Shown: positions 17,887-28,723, counted from the first letter of the stretch. The stretch is DNA of 64,000 nucleotides from Microvirga splendida (GCF_016427565.1 NZ_JAELXT010000011.1:62001-126000); one strand, 5' to 3'. Made by a program: numbers and translations. The notes: generated by a model not told the origin, from the letters alone.

Positions 17887-18267
17887 ATGGAAGAGCTCAT
17901 CGCCCGCGTGACGCAGAAGACGGGCCTCGACGCAGCGACCGCCCGCAAGGCGATCGGCATTATTCTCGGCTACCTCCAGAAGGAAGGGCCGCAGAACGAG
18001 GTCAACCAGCTTATCGAGGCGATGCCCGGTGCCATGGATGCCATCGAGCAGTCGAAGACCGGCGCCAGCGGCGGCCTCATGGGCATGATGGGCTCCATGG
18101 GCGGCGGCGTGATGGCGCTCGGCGGCCAGCTCATGGGCATCGGCGTGTCCATGGGCCAGATGCAGCCGCTGGGCAAGGAGCTCTTCGCCTATGGCCGCGA
18201 GAAGGCCGGCGAGGACGTGATGGGCCCCATCGTCGGCTCGATCCCCGGTCTGTCGCAGTTCGTCTGA
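17887..18267 (+). CDS. DUF2267-like small protein with Gly/Met-rich segment
   Basis: A 126-residue protein. Residues 1-45 are helical (MEELIARVTQKTGLDAATA) and match the N-terminal pattern of short DUF2267-like rhizobial proteins. Residues 60-100 are rich in Gly and Met and weakly hydrophobic, and the end is compact. There is no signal peptide. The ATG at 17887 is preceded by ccaggag at the right distance; a start nine codons upstream lacks a site. Function is unknown. It is divergent from the HerA-like gene and followed by repeats. Confidence 0.72.
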   Translation: MEELIARVTQKTGLDAATARKAIGIILGYLQKEGPQNEVNQLIEAMPGAMDAIEQSKTGASGGLMGMMGSMGGGVMALGGQLMGIGVSMGQMQPLGKELFAYGREKAGEDVMGPIVGSIPGLSQFV

Positions 18268-18285
18268 TCGACAGGTCTAACGACG

Positions 18286-18361
18286 CGTCATCACCGGCCT
18301 TGTGCCGGTGATGACGAGCGGCACCTCAGAGGATCGGGATGGCCGGCACAGGGCCGGCCAT
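18286..18361 (+). repeat. paired-hairpin intergenic repeat, copy 1
   Basis: Two hairpins: cgtcatcaccggc / gccggtgatgacg (13-base stem, loop cttgt, 18286-18316) and atggccggc / gccggccat (9-base stem, 18339-18361), joined by a linker with cacctca. The same two hairpins in the same order occur on the opposite strand at 61062-61155, so this is a dispersed REP/BIME-like element. Its position just after a stop codon suggests a role in transcript ends. Confidence 0.82.
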
Positions 18362-18715
18362 GACGCGGGTGGGTCGAGGACGACGCCTGTGTCAAAGAGC
18401 CAGCGCCTTGGGGCCCGCAGCGATGTGCTGCGAGCCTGAAGGTGTGTCGAGGGTGGCGTGCTGGGCAGCCCGGCTCGATGGTTGTGTGGAAGGTGAGAGC
18501 CAGACTGCTCGTCACGCGCGGTTTGTTTCAGCGGACCTGGTCAGAGCCAGGATCGGCCACCCGCGATCACAGGGGTGCGAGACCTGCGGCGGGACCGCTT
18601 CCCACCCCACTCCTGCGACGCCTCGCGAGCGCGCCCCTCGAAGGGCGGGAATGCACAACGATATAGCCGAGCTTAAGACAACTGTCAAGAACAGAGTGAG
18701 AACATACGTGCGCCT

Positions 18716-18840
18716 TCCCTCTCCCCTTCAGCGGGAGAGGGTGGTCCGAAGGACCGGGAGAGGGGCCGAGTTCAAATGAGGACTTCCCCTCTCCCGGCTC
18801 GCTCCGCTCGCCACCCTCCCCCGCAACGGGGGGAGGGTTC
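18716..18840 (+). repeat. ctctcccc/ggggagag palindromic repeat
   Basis: Successive inverted segments built on ccctctcccc and ggggagaggg, including cagcgggagagggtggtccgaaggaccgggagaggggc followed by its near mirror with cttcccctctcccggctcg and a g-rich end. Elements like this are common between genes in Methylobacterium-like genomes. It is unlikely to encode protein. Confidence 0.7.
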
Positions 18841-19022
18841 GCGCGCCTCATCCTGTACCTGACCCCGAGGCTTTCGCAATTCGCTCGAAACTAAAAATTC
18901 TCGTGTCATTCCAAGTGACGCAGGACGGGATGACACCTTGGACAAATTGAATTTATACAACATTTCATTTCGATAGAGCGTACGGAGAGGTACAGCTACT
19001 ACAATAATGTGGTCATGCGTTC

Positions 19023-19454
19023 ATGAGATACCTGCACCAGAGCGTGGAGCCGATTGCGGAATTCCTGGAAAGCCGCGGATTGAGGCTGTTTCTTCTCGAT
19101 TTCAAGGGTGAAGAACCGTCAAAGCCAGTCGACGCAACTGCCCTCAAGCCATACCTGGAAGAAAGTAACCTTCTGTGGGGTGACAACCCCAACACCTATC
19201 TCGTCGCCGCTCATGGAGCCCAGCCGCCTACGATGATGGTACACGAGGCGGTCGAACAGGCTGAAACAGAAAGCCCAATCATTCTCGCCCTCGTTGCTTA
19301 TGCTGATGGAGGCATAATCTCCGTCTCGAACCAGCAGTTTGATTTTCAGCGGGAGACCCAATCCGGCGAATGGTGGAAGCCTACAAATCTGTCTCAACCT
19401 GCCCTGTCGTCCCTCTGGCTTCGGAAACTCTTGGCGATGTTCAAGCGGGAGTGA
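19023..19454 (+). CDS. hypothetical protein
   Basis: A 143-residue frame with no family I recognise. Composition is mixed (WGDNPNTYLVAAHGAQPP, then SPIILALVAYADGG), suggesting a small alpha/beta domain; there is no signal peptide or membrane segment. Its codons use A/T at third positions more than its neighbours do, and it sits downstream of a repeat island, both of which hint at acquisition. I see no good ribosome binding site before the ATG. A competing frame on the opposite strand is weaker. Confidence 0.5.
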   Translation: MRYLHQSVEPIAEFLESRGLRLFLLDFKGEEPSKPVDATALKPYLEESNLLWGDNPNTYLVAAHGAQPPTMMVHEAVEQAETESPIILALVAYADGGIISVSNQQFDFQRETQSGEWWKPTNLSQPALSSLWLRKLLAMFKRE

Positions 19455-19568
19455 TGAGTTCTCCACTCAGCGGTGATGGTCTCTTGGAAGATGGAGGCAT
19501 TTCCCTCACCGCCCCACCGCGGTATTGTCCCGCACCATTCGCGCAGCCCTGCTCCGGACGAGGCCCTC

Positions 19569-21539
19569 ATGGACGATCTCTCTCTCGCCGCCGATTTTCC
19601 GCAAGCGACCCGCGAGCAATGGCTCAAGCGGGTCGAAGGCGTGCTGAAGGGCGCGGATTTCCAGAAGAAGCTCGTCTCCCGCAGCCACGACGGCATCGCC
19701 ATCGAGCCGCTCTACCCGAAGGCGGAAGGTTCTGCGCCGGTGGCGCGCGAGCAGGCCGGCCGCTGGCGCGTCTCGCAGCGGGTCGATCATCCCGAGCCGG
19801 CAAGGGCCAATGAGCTGGCGCTGGCTGATCTCGAAGGCGGCGCCGACGCGCTGACTCTCGTCACCCGGAAAGCGCCTGCCGCACGCGGCTTCGGCGTCGC
19901 GATCGACTCCATCGAGGATCTCGACCGGGCGCTCGACGGCGTCATGCTCGACCTCATTCATCTGCGCGTCGATGCGGGCGGCCACGGCCGCCAGATGGCG
20001 GCGCTCGTGCTGGCGCTCGCCGAGCGGCGCGGCCACAAACTCGCCGACCTCTCCCTCGATCTCGGCCTCGATCCGCTCAGCGCCATGGCCGCCATGGGCC
20101 GCATGTCGGCCGCCTGGGACGTGATGGCCCGGCGGATGGGCGACACGCTTGCGCACCTGAGCGAGCAGGGCTTCGGCGGCCGTGCGTTCCTCGCCGACGG
20201 ACGCGCCTATCACGAAGCCGGCGCCAGCGAGGCGCAGGAACTCGCGGCCGTGCTGGCGACGGGTCTCGGCTATCTGCGCGGCCTGGAATCCGCAGGGCAT
20301 TCGCTCGATGCGGCGCGACGCTCGCTGTCGTTCCTGCTCGTGGCCGATGCGGACGAGTTCCTCACAGTCGCGAAGCTGCGGGCCCTGCGCCGCCTGTGGG
20401 CGCGGGTCGAGCAGGCCTGCGGCCTGGAGCCGAGGCCGATCCGCCTCCATGCGGAAACCGCCTGGCGCATGACCACGCGGCGCGATCCGTGGGTGAACAT
20501 GCTGCGCACCACGGTGGCCGCGTTCTCGGCCGGCATCGGCGGGGCGGACGCGATCACGGTGCTGCCGTTCACGACAGCGCTCGGCCTGCCCGATGCGTTC
20601 GCCCGCAGGATCGCGCGCAACACGCAACTGATCCTGCTCGACGAGTCGAACCTCGCCCGCGTGGCCGATCCCGCGGCCGGCGCCGGCGGGTTTGAGGCGC
20701 TCACCGATGCGCTCTGCGACAAGGCCTGGGGGCTGTTCCAGGAGATCGAGCGCGAGGGCGGCATTCTGGAGAGCCTGAAGGGCGGAACGCTGCAGGCCCG
20801 TATCGCCGCCGTGCGCGCCCAGCGGGACAAGGCCGTCGCCACCCGCAGGGAGCCGATCACCGGCACGAGCGAGTTTCCCAACATCCATGAGGCGGACGTG
20901 ACGGTGCTGATGCCGATGCCGGATGCGAAGGAGAACGGCGGCCCGGCATCGCCTGTTGCAGCGGGCGCAAAGGAAACCTCATTCGCCTCCCTCGTGCAGA
21001 TGGCCGCGGGCGGATCGACGCTGCCGCAGCTTGCTGCCACGGCTGCGGCCTCGGAAGCGGTGGCGGTCGCCCCCCTGCCCTCGGTCCGTACGGCGGAAGC
21101 TTTCGAGCGCCTGCGCGACCGCGCCGACGCCTATCGGGCCCGGACGGGATCGCGGCCGCGCGTCTTCCTGGCCAATCTCGGCTCCGCGGCCGATTTCACC
21201 GCCCGCGCAACCTTCGCCAAGAATTTCTTCGAGGCCGGAGGAATAGAAGCCATCATGAACGATGGATTAACGGACCATAAGAAACTTGAACAGACATTCA
21301 TCGACAGTAAAGCCAAGATTAGCTGCATCTGCTCTACTGACGAAATTTACAAACTTCATGCCCCTGCGACCGCAAGGACCTTGCATCAGGCGGGAGCAAA
21401 ACTTATGTTCCTGGCTGGCCGACCCGGGGAAGATCAGAAAGAGCTGACCGGAGCGGGCATCACAACCTTCATTTTTTCCGGGTGCGACACCCTCAAGGTT
21501 CTCGGCGAGGCTCTCGATATGGCCTGCGCGGAGGCTTGA
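19569..21539 (+). CDS. mutA: methylmalonyl-CoA mutase small subunit
   Basis: Small (beta) subunit of adenosylcobalamin-dependent methylmalonyl-CoA mutase (656 aa), the partner of the catalytic subunit encoded 1 kb downstream, in propionyl-CoA to succinyl-CoA conversion. The barrel domain (about 1-480) is followed by a flavodoxin-like domain that lacks the cobalamin-binding DxHxxG (NDGLTD stands in its place), as expected for a non-catalytic subunit. The start at 19569 (MDDLSLAADFP) matches the family; the frame upstream is spurious. Base composition falls abruptly near 21240, from about 70% to about 39% G+C over 120 bases, although the protein stays in family register. Confidence 0.93.
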   Translation: MDDLSLAADFPQATREQWLKRVEGVLKGADFQKKLVSRSHDGIAIEPLYPKAEGSAPVAREQAGRWRVSQRVDHPEPARANELALADLEGGADALTLVTRKAPAARGFGVAIDSIEDLDRALDGVMLDLIHLRVDAGGHGRQMAALVLALAERRGHKLADLSLDLGLDPLSAMAAMGRMSAAWDVMARRMGDTLAHLSEQGFGGRAFLADGRAYHEAGASEAQELAAVLATGLGYLRGLESAGHSLDAARRSLSFLLVADADEFLTVAKLRALRRLWARVEQACGLEPRPIRLHAETAWRMTTRRDPWVNMLRTTVAAFSAGIGGADAITVLPFTTALGLPDAFARRIARNTQLILLDESNLARVADPAAGAGGFEALTDALCDKAWGLFQEIEREGGILESLKGGTLQARIAAVRAQRDKAVATRREPITGTSEFPNIHEADVTVLMPMPDAKENGGPASPVAAGAKETSFASLVQMAAGGSTLPQLAATAAASEAVAVAPLPSVRTAEAFERLRDRADAYRARTGSRPRVFLANLGSAADFTARATFAKNFFEAGGIEAIMNDGLTDHKKLEQTFIDSKAKISCICSTDEIYKLHAPATARTLHQAGAKLMFLAGRPGEDQKELTGAGITTFIFSGCDTLKVLGEALDMACAEA

Positions 21540-21573
21540 GGTCTCCTCCCGGCCACCAACCGGGGGGACCGCG

Positions 21574-21966
21574 GTGACGAATTTCATGAAGACAACGGCT
21601 GTGGCCCTGAGCCTCGGCATGGTTTGCACCGGCGCGGCCCTGGCCGCTCCCAAGAGCCAGCACGACGGCACCTGGCAGGTGCAGATGGTGACCGAGTCCG
21701 GCATCTGCGGCACCAACACCTATGCCATCACGGTCGAGCAGGGGAATGTGCGCTACCACGGCACGCCCGGCGACACGCCGGCGCAGATCAACGGACGGAT
21801 CGCCACCAACGGTTCCGTGAGCCTCGACATCCGCCGCAGTTCCGCCCAGGCCCAGGCCTCCGGCAGCCTGGCGGGCCAGTCCGGCTCCGGCGTCTGGAAG
21901 GTCGATTCCTACGGCTGCTCCGGCCGCTGGAACGCCCAGAAGCGCTCAAGCGTCGCGCAGAGCTGA
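21574..21966 (+). CDS. small secreted protein, paralogue 1 of tandem pair
   Basis: A 130-residue exported protein of unknown function. The start is probably GTG 21574, with cggggggacc upstream; an ATG four codons on gives the same signal peptide (KTTAVALSL to ALA-AP). The mature part of about 105 residues contains DGTWQVQMVTESGICGTNTYAITV, repeated glycine turns and a WNAQKRSS end. Two cysteines (in GICG and YGCSG) could form a disulfide. The layout matches the next gene closely, so the two are tandem paralogues placed between the mutase subunit genes. Confidence 0.78.
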   Translation: MTNFMKTTAVALSLGMVCTGAALAAPKSQHDGTWQVQMVTESGICGTNTYAITVEQGNVRYHGTPGDTPAQINGRIATNGSVSLDIRRSSAQAQASGSLAGQSGSGVWKVDSYGCSGRWNAQKRSSVAQS

Positions 21967-21984
21967 CCTGCCGCGCTTCCCTCA

Positions 21985-22016
21985 AGCCGCCGCATCGTCC
22001 GATGCGGCGGCTTTTT
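21985..22016 (+). terminator. rho-independent terminator between the paralogues
   Basis: Twelve-base stem agccgccgcatc / gatgcggcggct with loop gtcc, followed by tttt. It should separate the first secreted paralogue (and mutA) from the downstream genes, so the large mutase subunit needs its own promoter or readthrough. Confidence 0.92.
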
Positions 22017-22106
22017 CATGCCTGCGGCTGCCCGTCCCGGGAGAGGAACCCCGCCCGAAACACCCACGTTGGTTCAACCAATTCATTGTTGTTCAAGGAG
22101 TGTTTC

Positions 22107-22475
22107 ATGCGTGTTCTTTCCTGGCTCGGCGGCGCCGCCCTCGTGGCCCTCGCGATGTCTCCCCAGGCCCAAGCTCAGACCAACCGGTTCGACGGCAACT
22201 GGAGCGTGGAGGTGGTCACCGAGCAGGGCGCCTGCGACCGGGCCTATCGCTACCCGGTCATCGTCCAGAACGGCCAAGCCCGCTACGGCGGTCCCGAGAG
22301 CTTCAACGTGAACGGCCGGGTTCAATCGAACGGCTCCGTCTCCGCCAGCATCTCGCGCGGTCAGGACCGGGCCAACGTCTCGGGCCGGCTCTCGGGCACC
22401 ATGGGCCGCGGCACCTGGACCACCTCCGGCGGGCGGGTCTGCTCCGGCTACTGGAACGCCGAGAAGCGGGGGTGA
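22107..22475 (+). CDS. small secreted protein, paralogue 2 of tandem pair
   Basis: A 122-residue exported protein with a signal peptide ending AQAQ (MRVLSWLGGAALVALAM start). The mature part repeats the pattern of its upstream neighbour: FDGNWSVEVVTEQGACDRAYRYPVIV, NGRVQSNGSVSASI and a CSGYWNAEKRG end, with two cysteines at matching positions. The ATG at 22107 has an excellent aaggag six bases upstream. I do not know the function. The signal peptide and small beta-rich body suggest a periplasmic or cell-surface protein. Confidence 0.82.
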   Translation: MRVLSWLGGAALVALAMSPQAQAQTNRFDGNWSVEVVTEQGACDRAYRYPVIVQNGQARYGGPESFNVNGRVQSNGSVSASISRGQDRANVSGRLSGTMGRGTWTTSGGRVCSGYWNAEKRG

Positions 22476-22572
22476 CGGCTCAGACCTTGCGCCGATAGCA
22501 TCGCGCAGACGGATGCCCTAGAATGCACCTCATTCGATCCGTTTCCACCGGCAAGGGCATCCGTTTCATCCC

Positions 22573-24735
<2,163 letters not shown>

Positions 24736-24826
24736 CGCCGCCTCGCCGTCCCTGCCCGTGACGATCCGGAGCCTGTCAACCCTGCGATAACCCTCTGAAC
24801 AAATGAGGGACCCGACCTCTCCGGCC

Positions 24827-24850
24827 CGGGCGGGTTACACCGCCCGTTTC
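24827..24850 (+). terminator. possible terminator after the mutase gene
   Basis: Stem cgggcgg / ccgcccg with loop gttaca, followed by tttcatt. The T-tract is short, so this is only a candidate. Confidence 0.4.
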
Positions 24851-24914
24851 ATTGATCGGTAATATTCCCCATGGGAAGCTTCCTGCAGTTCTTTAAAGCA
24901 ATTGCGGGGACCCC

Positions 24915-26081
24915 ATGGCCATCAATCTCGAAAATTACACGCTGACCTTCTCCGACGAATTTACGGGCAATTACCTCGATACGTCCGTGTGGGGCACGAA
25001 GTATTGGTGGGGCGGGCGGACGCTGGCGAGCAACGGCGAGATGCAGTACTTCGCCGACCGCTCGACCGCGGTGGTCCAGCAATACCCGAGCCTCGATCCG
25101 TTCCGGATCTCCGGGGATCCGTATCAACCCGGCGACGGCGTTCTGACCATCACGGCCCAGCCGTCCCCCGATACGAGCCTGACGGATGGGCTGCCCTATG
25201 TGTCGGGGCTCATCAACACCTACGGGACGTTCTCTCAGACCTACGGCTATTTCGAGATATCGGCGCAGGTGCCGTCCGGCCAGGGCCTGTGGCCCGCCTT
25301 CTGGCTCTTGCCGCAGAGCGGCAACTGGCCGCCGGAAATCGACGTGCTCGAACTGCTCGGCCACGATCCGTCGACCTATTACGTCGGCTCGCACTGGAAG
25401 GATGCCACGGGCAAGCATGCGTTCAAGACTCAAGGGATCTCCACCGGAATCGATCTCTCGGACGGCTTCCACAGCTACGGCACGCTGTGGACCGCCGATA
25501 CGATCACCTACTATCTCGACGGCACCCAGGTGTTCTCCATGGCGACGCCGGCGGGCATGAACGAGCCGATGTACCTCCTCGCCGGTCTCGCCGTCGGCGG
25601 CAACTGGCCCGGTGCGCCGGACAGCACGACCGTGTTCCCGGCCGAGTTCCAGATCGACTACATCCGCGCCTATGCGCCCAGCATCAAGCCGACGATCTCG
25701 GGCAACGACAGCAACAACTCGCTGGTCGGCGACAAGGTGGCGACGGCGCTCAACGACATCATCTTCGCCTATGGCGGCAACGACACGCTCGAGGGCCTGA
25801 AGGGCAACGACACTCTGGCGGGCGGCAGCGGTGCGGATACCTTCATCTACCGCAGCAGCCCGACCGGGCACGACGTGATCCTCGACTTCGATCCCCTCGG
25901 CGGAGACGTGGTGCGCATCACGAAGGCGATTGCAGGCCAGAAGAACTTCTCCGGCCTCTACCGGATGATCAAGGACAATGGCGCCGGCGATGCGGTCCTC
26001 AAGCTCGCCGATGGCGGCTCCATCACCTTCGACGGCGTGAGGAAGGCCCAGCTCGGCTACGACGACTTCCTCATCGTGTGA
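24915..26081 (+). CDS. RTX-type glycoside hydrolase family 16 (beta-glucanase)
   Basis: Secreted endo-beta-glucanase-like protein (388 aa). The GH16 domain (about 5-255) has the catalytic signature PPEIDVLELLG (ExDxxE), with WPAFWLLPQ before it. A short RTX block follows near 285-315 (GGNDTLEGLKGNDTLAGGSG), expected to bind calcium, and the protein ends in DFLIV. It lacks a signal peptide, so type I secretion is likely. Relatives (ExsH/ExoK type) trim succinoglycan or similar exopolysaccharides; the true substrate is not known here. gcggggacccc precedes the ATG at 24915. Confidence 0.92.
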   Translation: MAINLENYTLTFSDEFTGNYLDTSVWGTKYWWGGRTLASNGEMQYFADRSTAVVQQYPSLDPFRISGDPYQPGDGVLTITAQPSPDTSLTDGLPYVSGLINTYGTFSQTYGYFEISAQVPSGQGLWPAFWLLPQSGNWPPEIDVLELLGHDPSTYYVGSHWKDATGKHAFKTQGISTGIDLSDGFHSYGTLWTADTITYYLDGTQVFSMATPAGMNEPMYLLAGLAVGGNWPGAPDSTTVFPAEFQIDYIRAYAPSIKPTISGNDSNNSLVGDKVATALNDIIFAYGGNDTLEGLKGNDTLAGGSGADTFIYRSSPTGHDVILDFDPLGGDVVRITKAIAGQKNFSGLYRMIKDNGAGDAVLKLADGGSITFDGVRKAQLGYDDFLIV

Positions 26082-26108
26082 GCGCCGCTCCTGTTCGAGC
26101 GGTCGATC

Positions 26109-26242
26109 GAGCATCGGACCCAAAAGTGGACTTGCACTTTTGGGGATTCATCCGATGCTCAACTGTGAGAGCAGCGCATCGTGTGGTCCGGACCCAGCGG
26201 GCCGCGCTAGCGAAAACCGGGTCCACTTTTCCTCACGATGCA
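26109..26242 (+). repeat. composite nested palindromic repeats
   Basis: Left part: gagcatcgga (26109-26118) pairs with tccgatgctc (26151-26160), and nested inside, cccaaaagtg (26119-26128) pairs with cacttttggg (26135-26144), giving a 20-base nested stem. Right part: gaaaaccgggtccacttttcctcacgatgca (26212-26242), recurring at 28724-28756. The left design also occurs in the sodB leader. This is a typical rhizobial-type intergenic repeat and lies between the convergent GH16 and hydrolase genes. Confidence 0.8.
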
Positions 26243-27223
26243 CTACGACCGCTCGATCGCGCGCTTCACCACCTGCTGCACTTCCTTGTTCGACAGGAAC
26301 AGGTCGTGGTTGATGATGCCGCCGCCGAACTCAGAGGCGTCGGCCACGCGCACGCCCAGAGCCTCCAGCCGCTCGCGGTCGGCCGCCCCGGCCCGCACGA
26401 TGCCGCCGGCGAGCCGGCTCGAGACGGCGAGCGCCCGGTCGTTGGTGGAGCTGATGACGGTGATCTTCTTCGCGTCCGTCCCCAGGCGCTCCAGCCCGCG
26501 GGCGAACAGGTCGATGTCGATGTCGGGCGCGGCCAGCACCACGGCGCCGATGCGCTCCATGGCGCTCTCGCCGCCCGACGCGCGCAGCATGCGCAGGGTT
26601 TCCAGCGTCAGCAGCGTGCCCATGCTGTGCGCCACGATGTGGATGCGCCCGCCGCTCGGGGTATTGGCGATGGCAGCCAGCAGGTCCTCAAGCGAGTCGC
26701 GGGACCACATGGCGCTCTCGCGGTCGGCCACATAGCTGAAGGTCGACGCGGCGGACGGCCAGGTGAAGAGGCCGGTGACGCCCGCGAACTTGATGCCATC
26801 CGACAGATCGACCGTCGAGGTGGCGGCGGTCTCGAAGCTTTCCTTGTAGCCGTGGATGTAGAGCAGCAGGTCGCGGCCGAAGGCGGCTTGAGCGAAGGCC
26901 TGCGCGGCGTTGCTGCGATTGATGTTATCGACCTTGGCGATGGTCCAGTCGCTTGCGGTCACGCGCCCGAGGAGCGAATCCGAGGGCGGCGTCAGGCGGG
27001 CTTCCGCGAAGATCATGTCGGCCGAGCGCTCGCTGCTGAACCAGGGTTTCTGGGGCGGGTCGCCCGCCGGCAGCCGCGTGGTGGCGATCAGCAGCTTGGG
27101 ATCCTTGCTCAGGCCGACCTTGAAGGCAGCAGGGCTGACGAGCGCCGAATCCTCCCCGACGCAGCCGGACAGGGCAACGCCGGCAAGGCAGAGGATCGCA
27201 ACACGGGAGAAGGAGAAACGCAT
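26243..27223 (-). CDS. alpha/beta hydrolase lipoprotein (DUF900)
   Basis: Lipid-anchored alpha/beta hydrolase of about 326 residues. The N-terminus is a lipoprotein signal with lipobox ALSGC (Cys about 21). DLLLYIHGYKESF is the oxyanion-hole region and HIVAHSMGT near residue 195 holds the nucleophilic Ser. VVLAAPDIDIDLF and NHDLFLSN late in the protein supply likely acid and His residues. This is the DUF900 pattern of envelope-associated hydrolases with unknown substrates. ATG 27223 is used; an ATG 12 codons upstream (27259) would also keep a signal peptide. It is divergent from the DUF3750 gene. Confidence 0.85.
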   Translation of the reverse strand: MRFSFSRVAILCLAGVALSGCVGEDSALVSPAAFKVGLSKDPKLLIATTRLPAGDPPQKPWFSSERSADMIFAEARLTPPSDSLLGRVTASDWTIAKVDNINRSNAAQAFAQAAFGRDLLLYIHGYKESFETAATSTVDLSDGIKFAGVTGLFTWPSAASTFSYVADRESAMWSRDSLEDLLAAIANTPSGGRIHIVAHSMGTLLTLETLRMLRASGGESAMERIGAVVLAAPDIDIDLFARGLERLGTDAKKITVISSTNDRALAVSSRLAGGIVRAGAADRERLEALGVRVADASEFGGGIINHDLFLSNKEVQQVVKRAIERS

Positions 27224-27403
27224 GAGGCCTGAATTTCGAGAGGGGACGGGGAAGGTCATGCTGTTTTGCCCTCGATCATGGCATGCGCAAGGCAAGGCCC
27301 TGCCGCAATCCCCACTGGTGCCGGATCCCGGTAAAGCATTGGTGAACATGAGCATAGGGTCCGGTGCCTTGATGCAGGCAGGGCCCGACCGTACCTTCAC
27401 CCC

Positions 27404-28162
27404 ATGCTCGCCGCCCTCGCCCGCATTCTCCTTGTCATCGTTGCCCTTTTCATCCTTCCCCTGGGGGCCCATGCCCTCTGGTGGACCATGCGCGACGATG
27501 TCGCGCCGAATTGGGGCGCGGCCGACTGGTCGAGCGCGAAGCTCCTGCCCGCCGCCTCGGAGGCTCCCGAGGCCATCGTGGCGGTCTATGCGGCGCGGGT
27601 CGGGCGCTGGCGCGGCATCTTCGCCCACCACACCTGGGTGGTGGTGAAGGAGGCCGGCGCCCGCACCTATACCCGCTACGACAAGGTTGGCTGGGGCAGC
27701 CCGGTGCGCACCAACGGCTGGGCGCCGGACGGGCGCTGGTTCGGCAATGCGCCCCAACCCGTGGTGGTGATCGAAGGGCCTGAGGCCGAGCGGCTGATCC
27801 CCCAGGTGCGCCGGGCGGTGGCGAGCTATCCCTACCAGGGCTACGGCGCCTACAACGCCTGGCCGGGCCCGAACTCCAACACCTTCGTGGCCCATGTGAT
27901 GCGCTCCGTGCCCGAACTCGCCGCTCCCCTGCCCCCGACGGCGCTCGGGAAGGACTGGCAGCCCTGGCGCGACATCGTGGGCCTGACCCCCAGCCGCACC
28001 GGCATTCAGATCTCGCTCGGCGGCTATGCGGGCATCGCGGTCGGCTGGATCGAGGGAATCGAGATCGACTTCATGGGCCTCGTCGCCGGCCTCGACCTGC
28101 GCCGCCCGGCGATCAAGATTCCCGCCTGGGGACGATTCGGCATGGACCCGATCACGTGGTGA
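27404..28162 (+). CDS. DUF3750 membrane-anchored protein
   Basis: A 252-residue protein with one N-terminal membrane segment (about 1-25), so the main domain should face the periplasm. The body matches DUF3750: GIFAHHTWVVVKEAG near residue 75, YDKVGWGSPVRTNGWAPDGRW, and WPGPNSNTFVAHVMR near 165. The conserved His and Asn and overall design resemble a papain-like or NlpC-related fold, but I see no conserved Cys, so activity is uncertain. The ATG at 27404 is the first plausible start. Confidence 0.85.
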   Translation: MLAALARILLVIVALFILPLGAHALWWTMRDDVAPNWGAADWSSAKLLPAASEAPEAIVAVYAARVGRWRGIFAHHTWVVVKEAGARTYTRYDKVGWGSPVRTNGWAPDGRWFGNAPQPVVVIEGPEAERLIPQVRRAVASYPYQGYGAYNAWPGPNSNTFVAHVMRSVPELAAPLPPTALGKDWQPWRDIVGLTPSRTGIQISLGGYAGIAVGWIEGIEIDFMGLVAGLDLRRPAIKIPAWGRFGMDPITW

Positions 28163-28253
28163 ACGCGCAGCCCGGATGATTGTCCCGGTCACGTGTGAGA
28201 CCTATGCTCGCGACGCAGGGGCCTCGTGAAGGCAGGCCCTGAAGGGAACTGAC

Positions 28254-28685
28254 ATGCTCCTAGGTCAGCTTGCGCTCCTTGCTGCCGCCGTGTTCTCCGG
28301 TGCAGCTCTCTACATCAATATTGCCGAGCAGCCTGCGCGTCTGGAGTTGGACGACCGATCCCTGCTGATCGAGTGGAAGCCAGCCTACAAGCGCGGCTTG
28401 TCCATGCAGGCCCCGCTGGCAATCGTGGGGTTCCTGCTCGGCATCGCGGAATGGTGGCAGTCCGATCACGTCGGATGGATTCTTGGGGCGTTGCTCATGA
28501 TCGCAAACTGGCCGGTAACGTTCTTCGCCATCATGCCCACCAACAACAGGCTCATGGCGACCGATCCTGCGGCGGCTGGCCCCGAGAGCCGAGCGATGAT
28601 CGGGCGGTGGGGCATGCTTCACGCGGTTCGCACCGCGCTTGGCTTTGCGGCCTGTCTCGCTTTCCTGTGGGCCTCCCTCTCCTGA
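28254..28685 (+). CDS. DUF1772 family membrane protein
   Basis: A 143-residue inner-membrane protein with four hydrophobic segments (about 3-24, 50-65, 72-95, 122-142). The pattern GAALYINIAEQPARLELD near the N-terminus and FFAIMPTNNRLM in the middle match DUF1772, the anthrone-oxygenase-like family. Some relatives act on small aromatic or quinone compounds, but bacterial members are mostly uncharacterised. gaagggaactgac precedes the ATG. Confidence 0.85.
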   Translation: MLLGQLALLAAAVFSGAALYINIAEQPARLELDDRSLLIEWKPAYKRGLSMQAPLAIVGFLLGIAEWWQSDHVGWILGALLMIANWPVTFFAIMPTNNRLMATDPAAAGPESRAMIGRWGMLHAVRTALGFAACLAFLWASLS

Positions 28686-28723
28686 CTTGGCATCCCGGCG
28701 CCTCCCTCACGGATATAGGGTTC

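Larger units (their letters stand above)
18268..19022. other. 755-base gene-free interval with repeats
   Basis: No convincing gene on either strand. It holds a paired-hairpin repeat at its left end (18286-18361), about 320 bases of unremarkable G+C-rich sequence, a purine/pyrimidine-biased palindromic repeat (18716-18840) and an A+T-richer 150-base stretch running into the next gene. The short open frames in it are low quality and lack ribosome binding sites. Confidence 0.7.

Noticed and set aside
26243..28192. A 649-codon frame on the - strand
   Set aside because: The real hydrolase starts at 27223 with a lipoprotein signal. Upstream codons are antisense to the DUF3750 gene.
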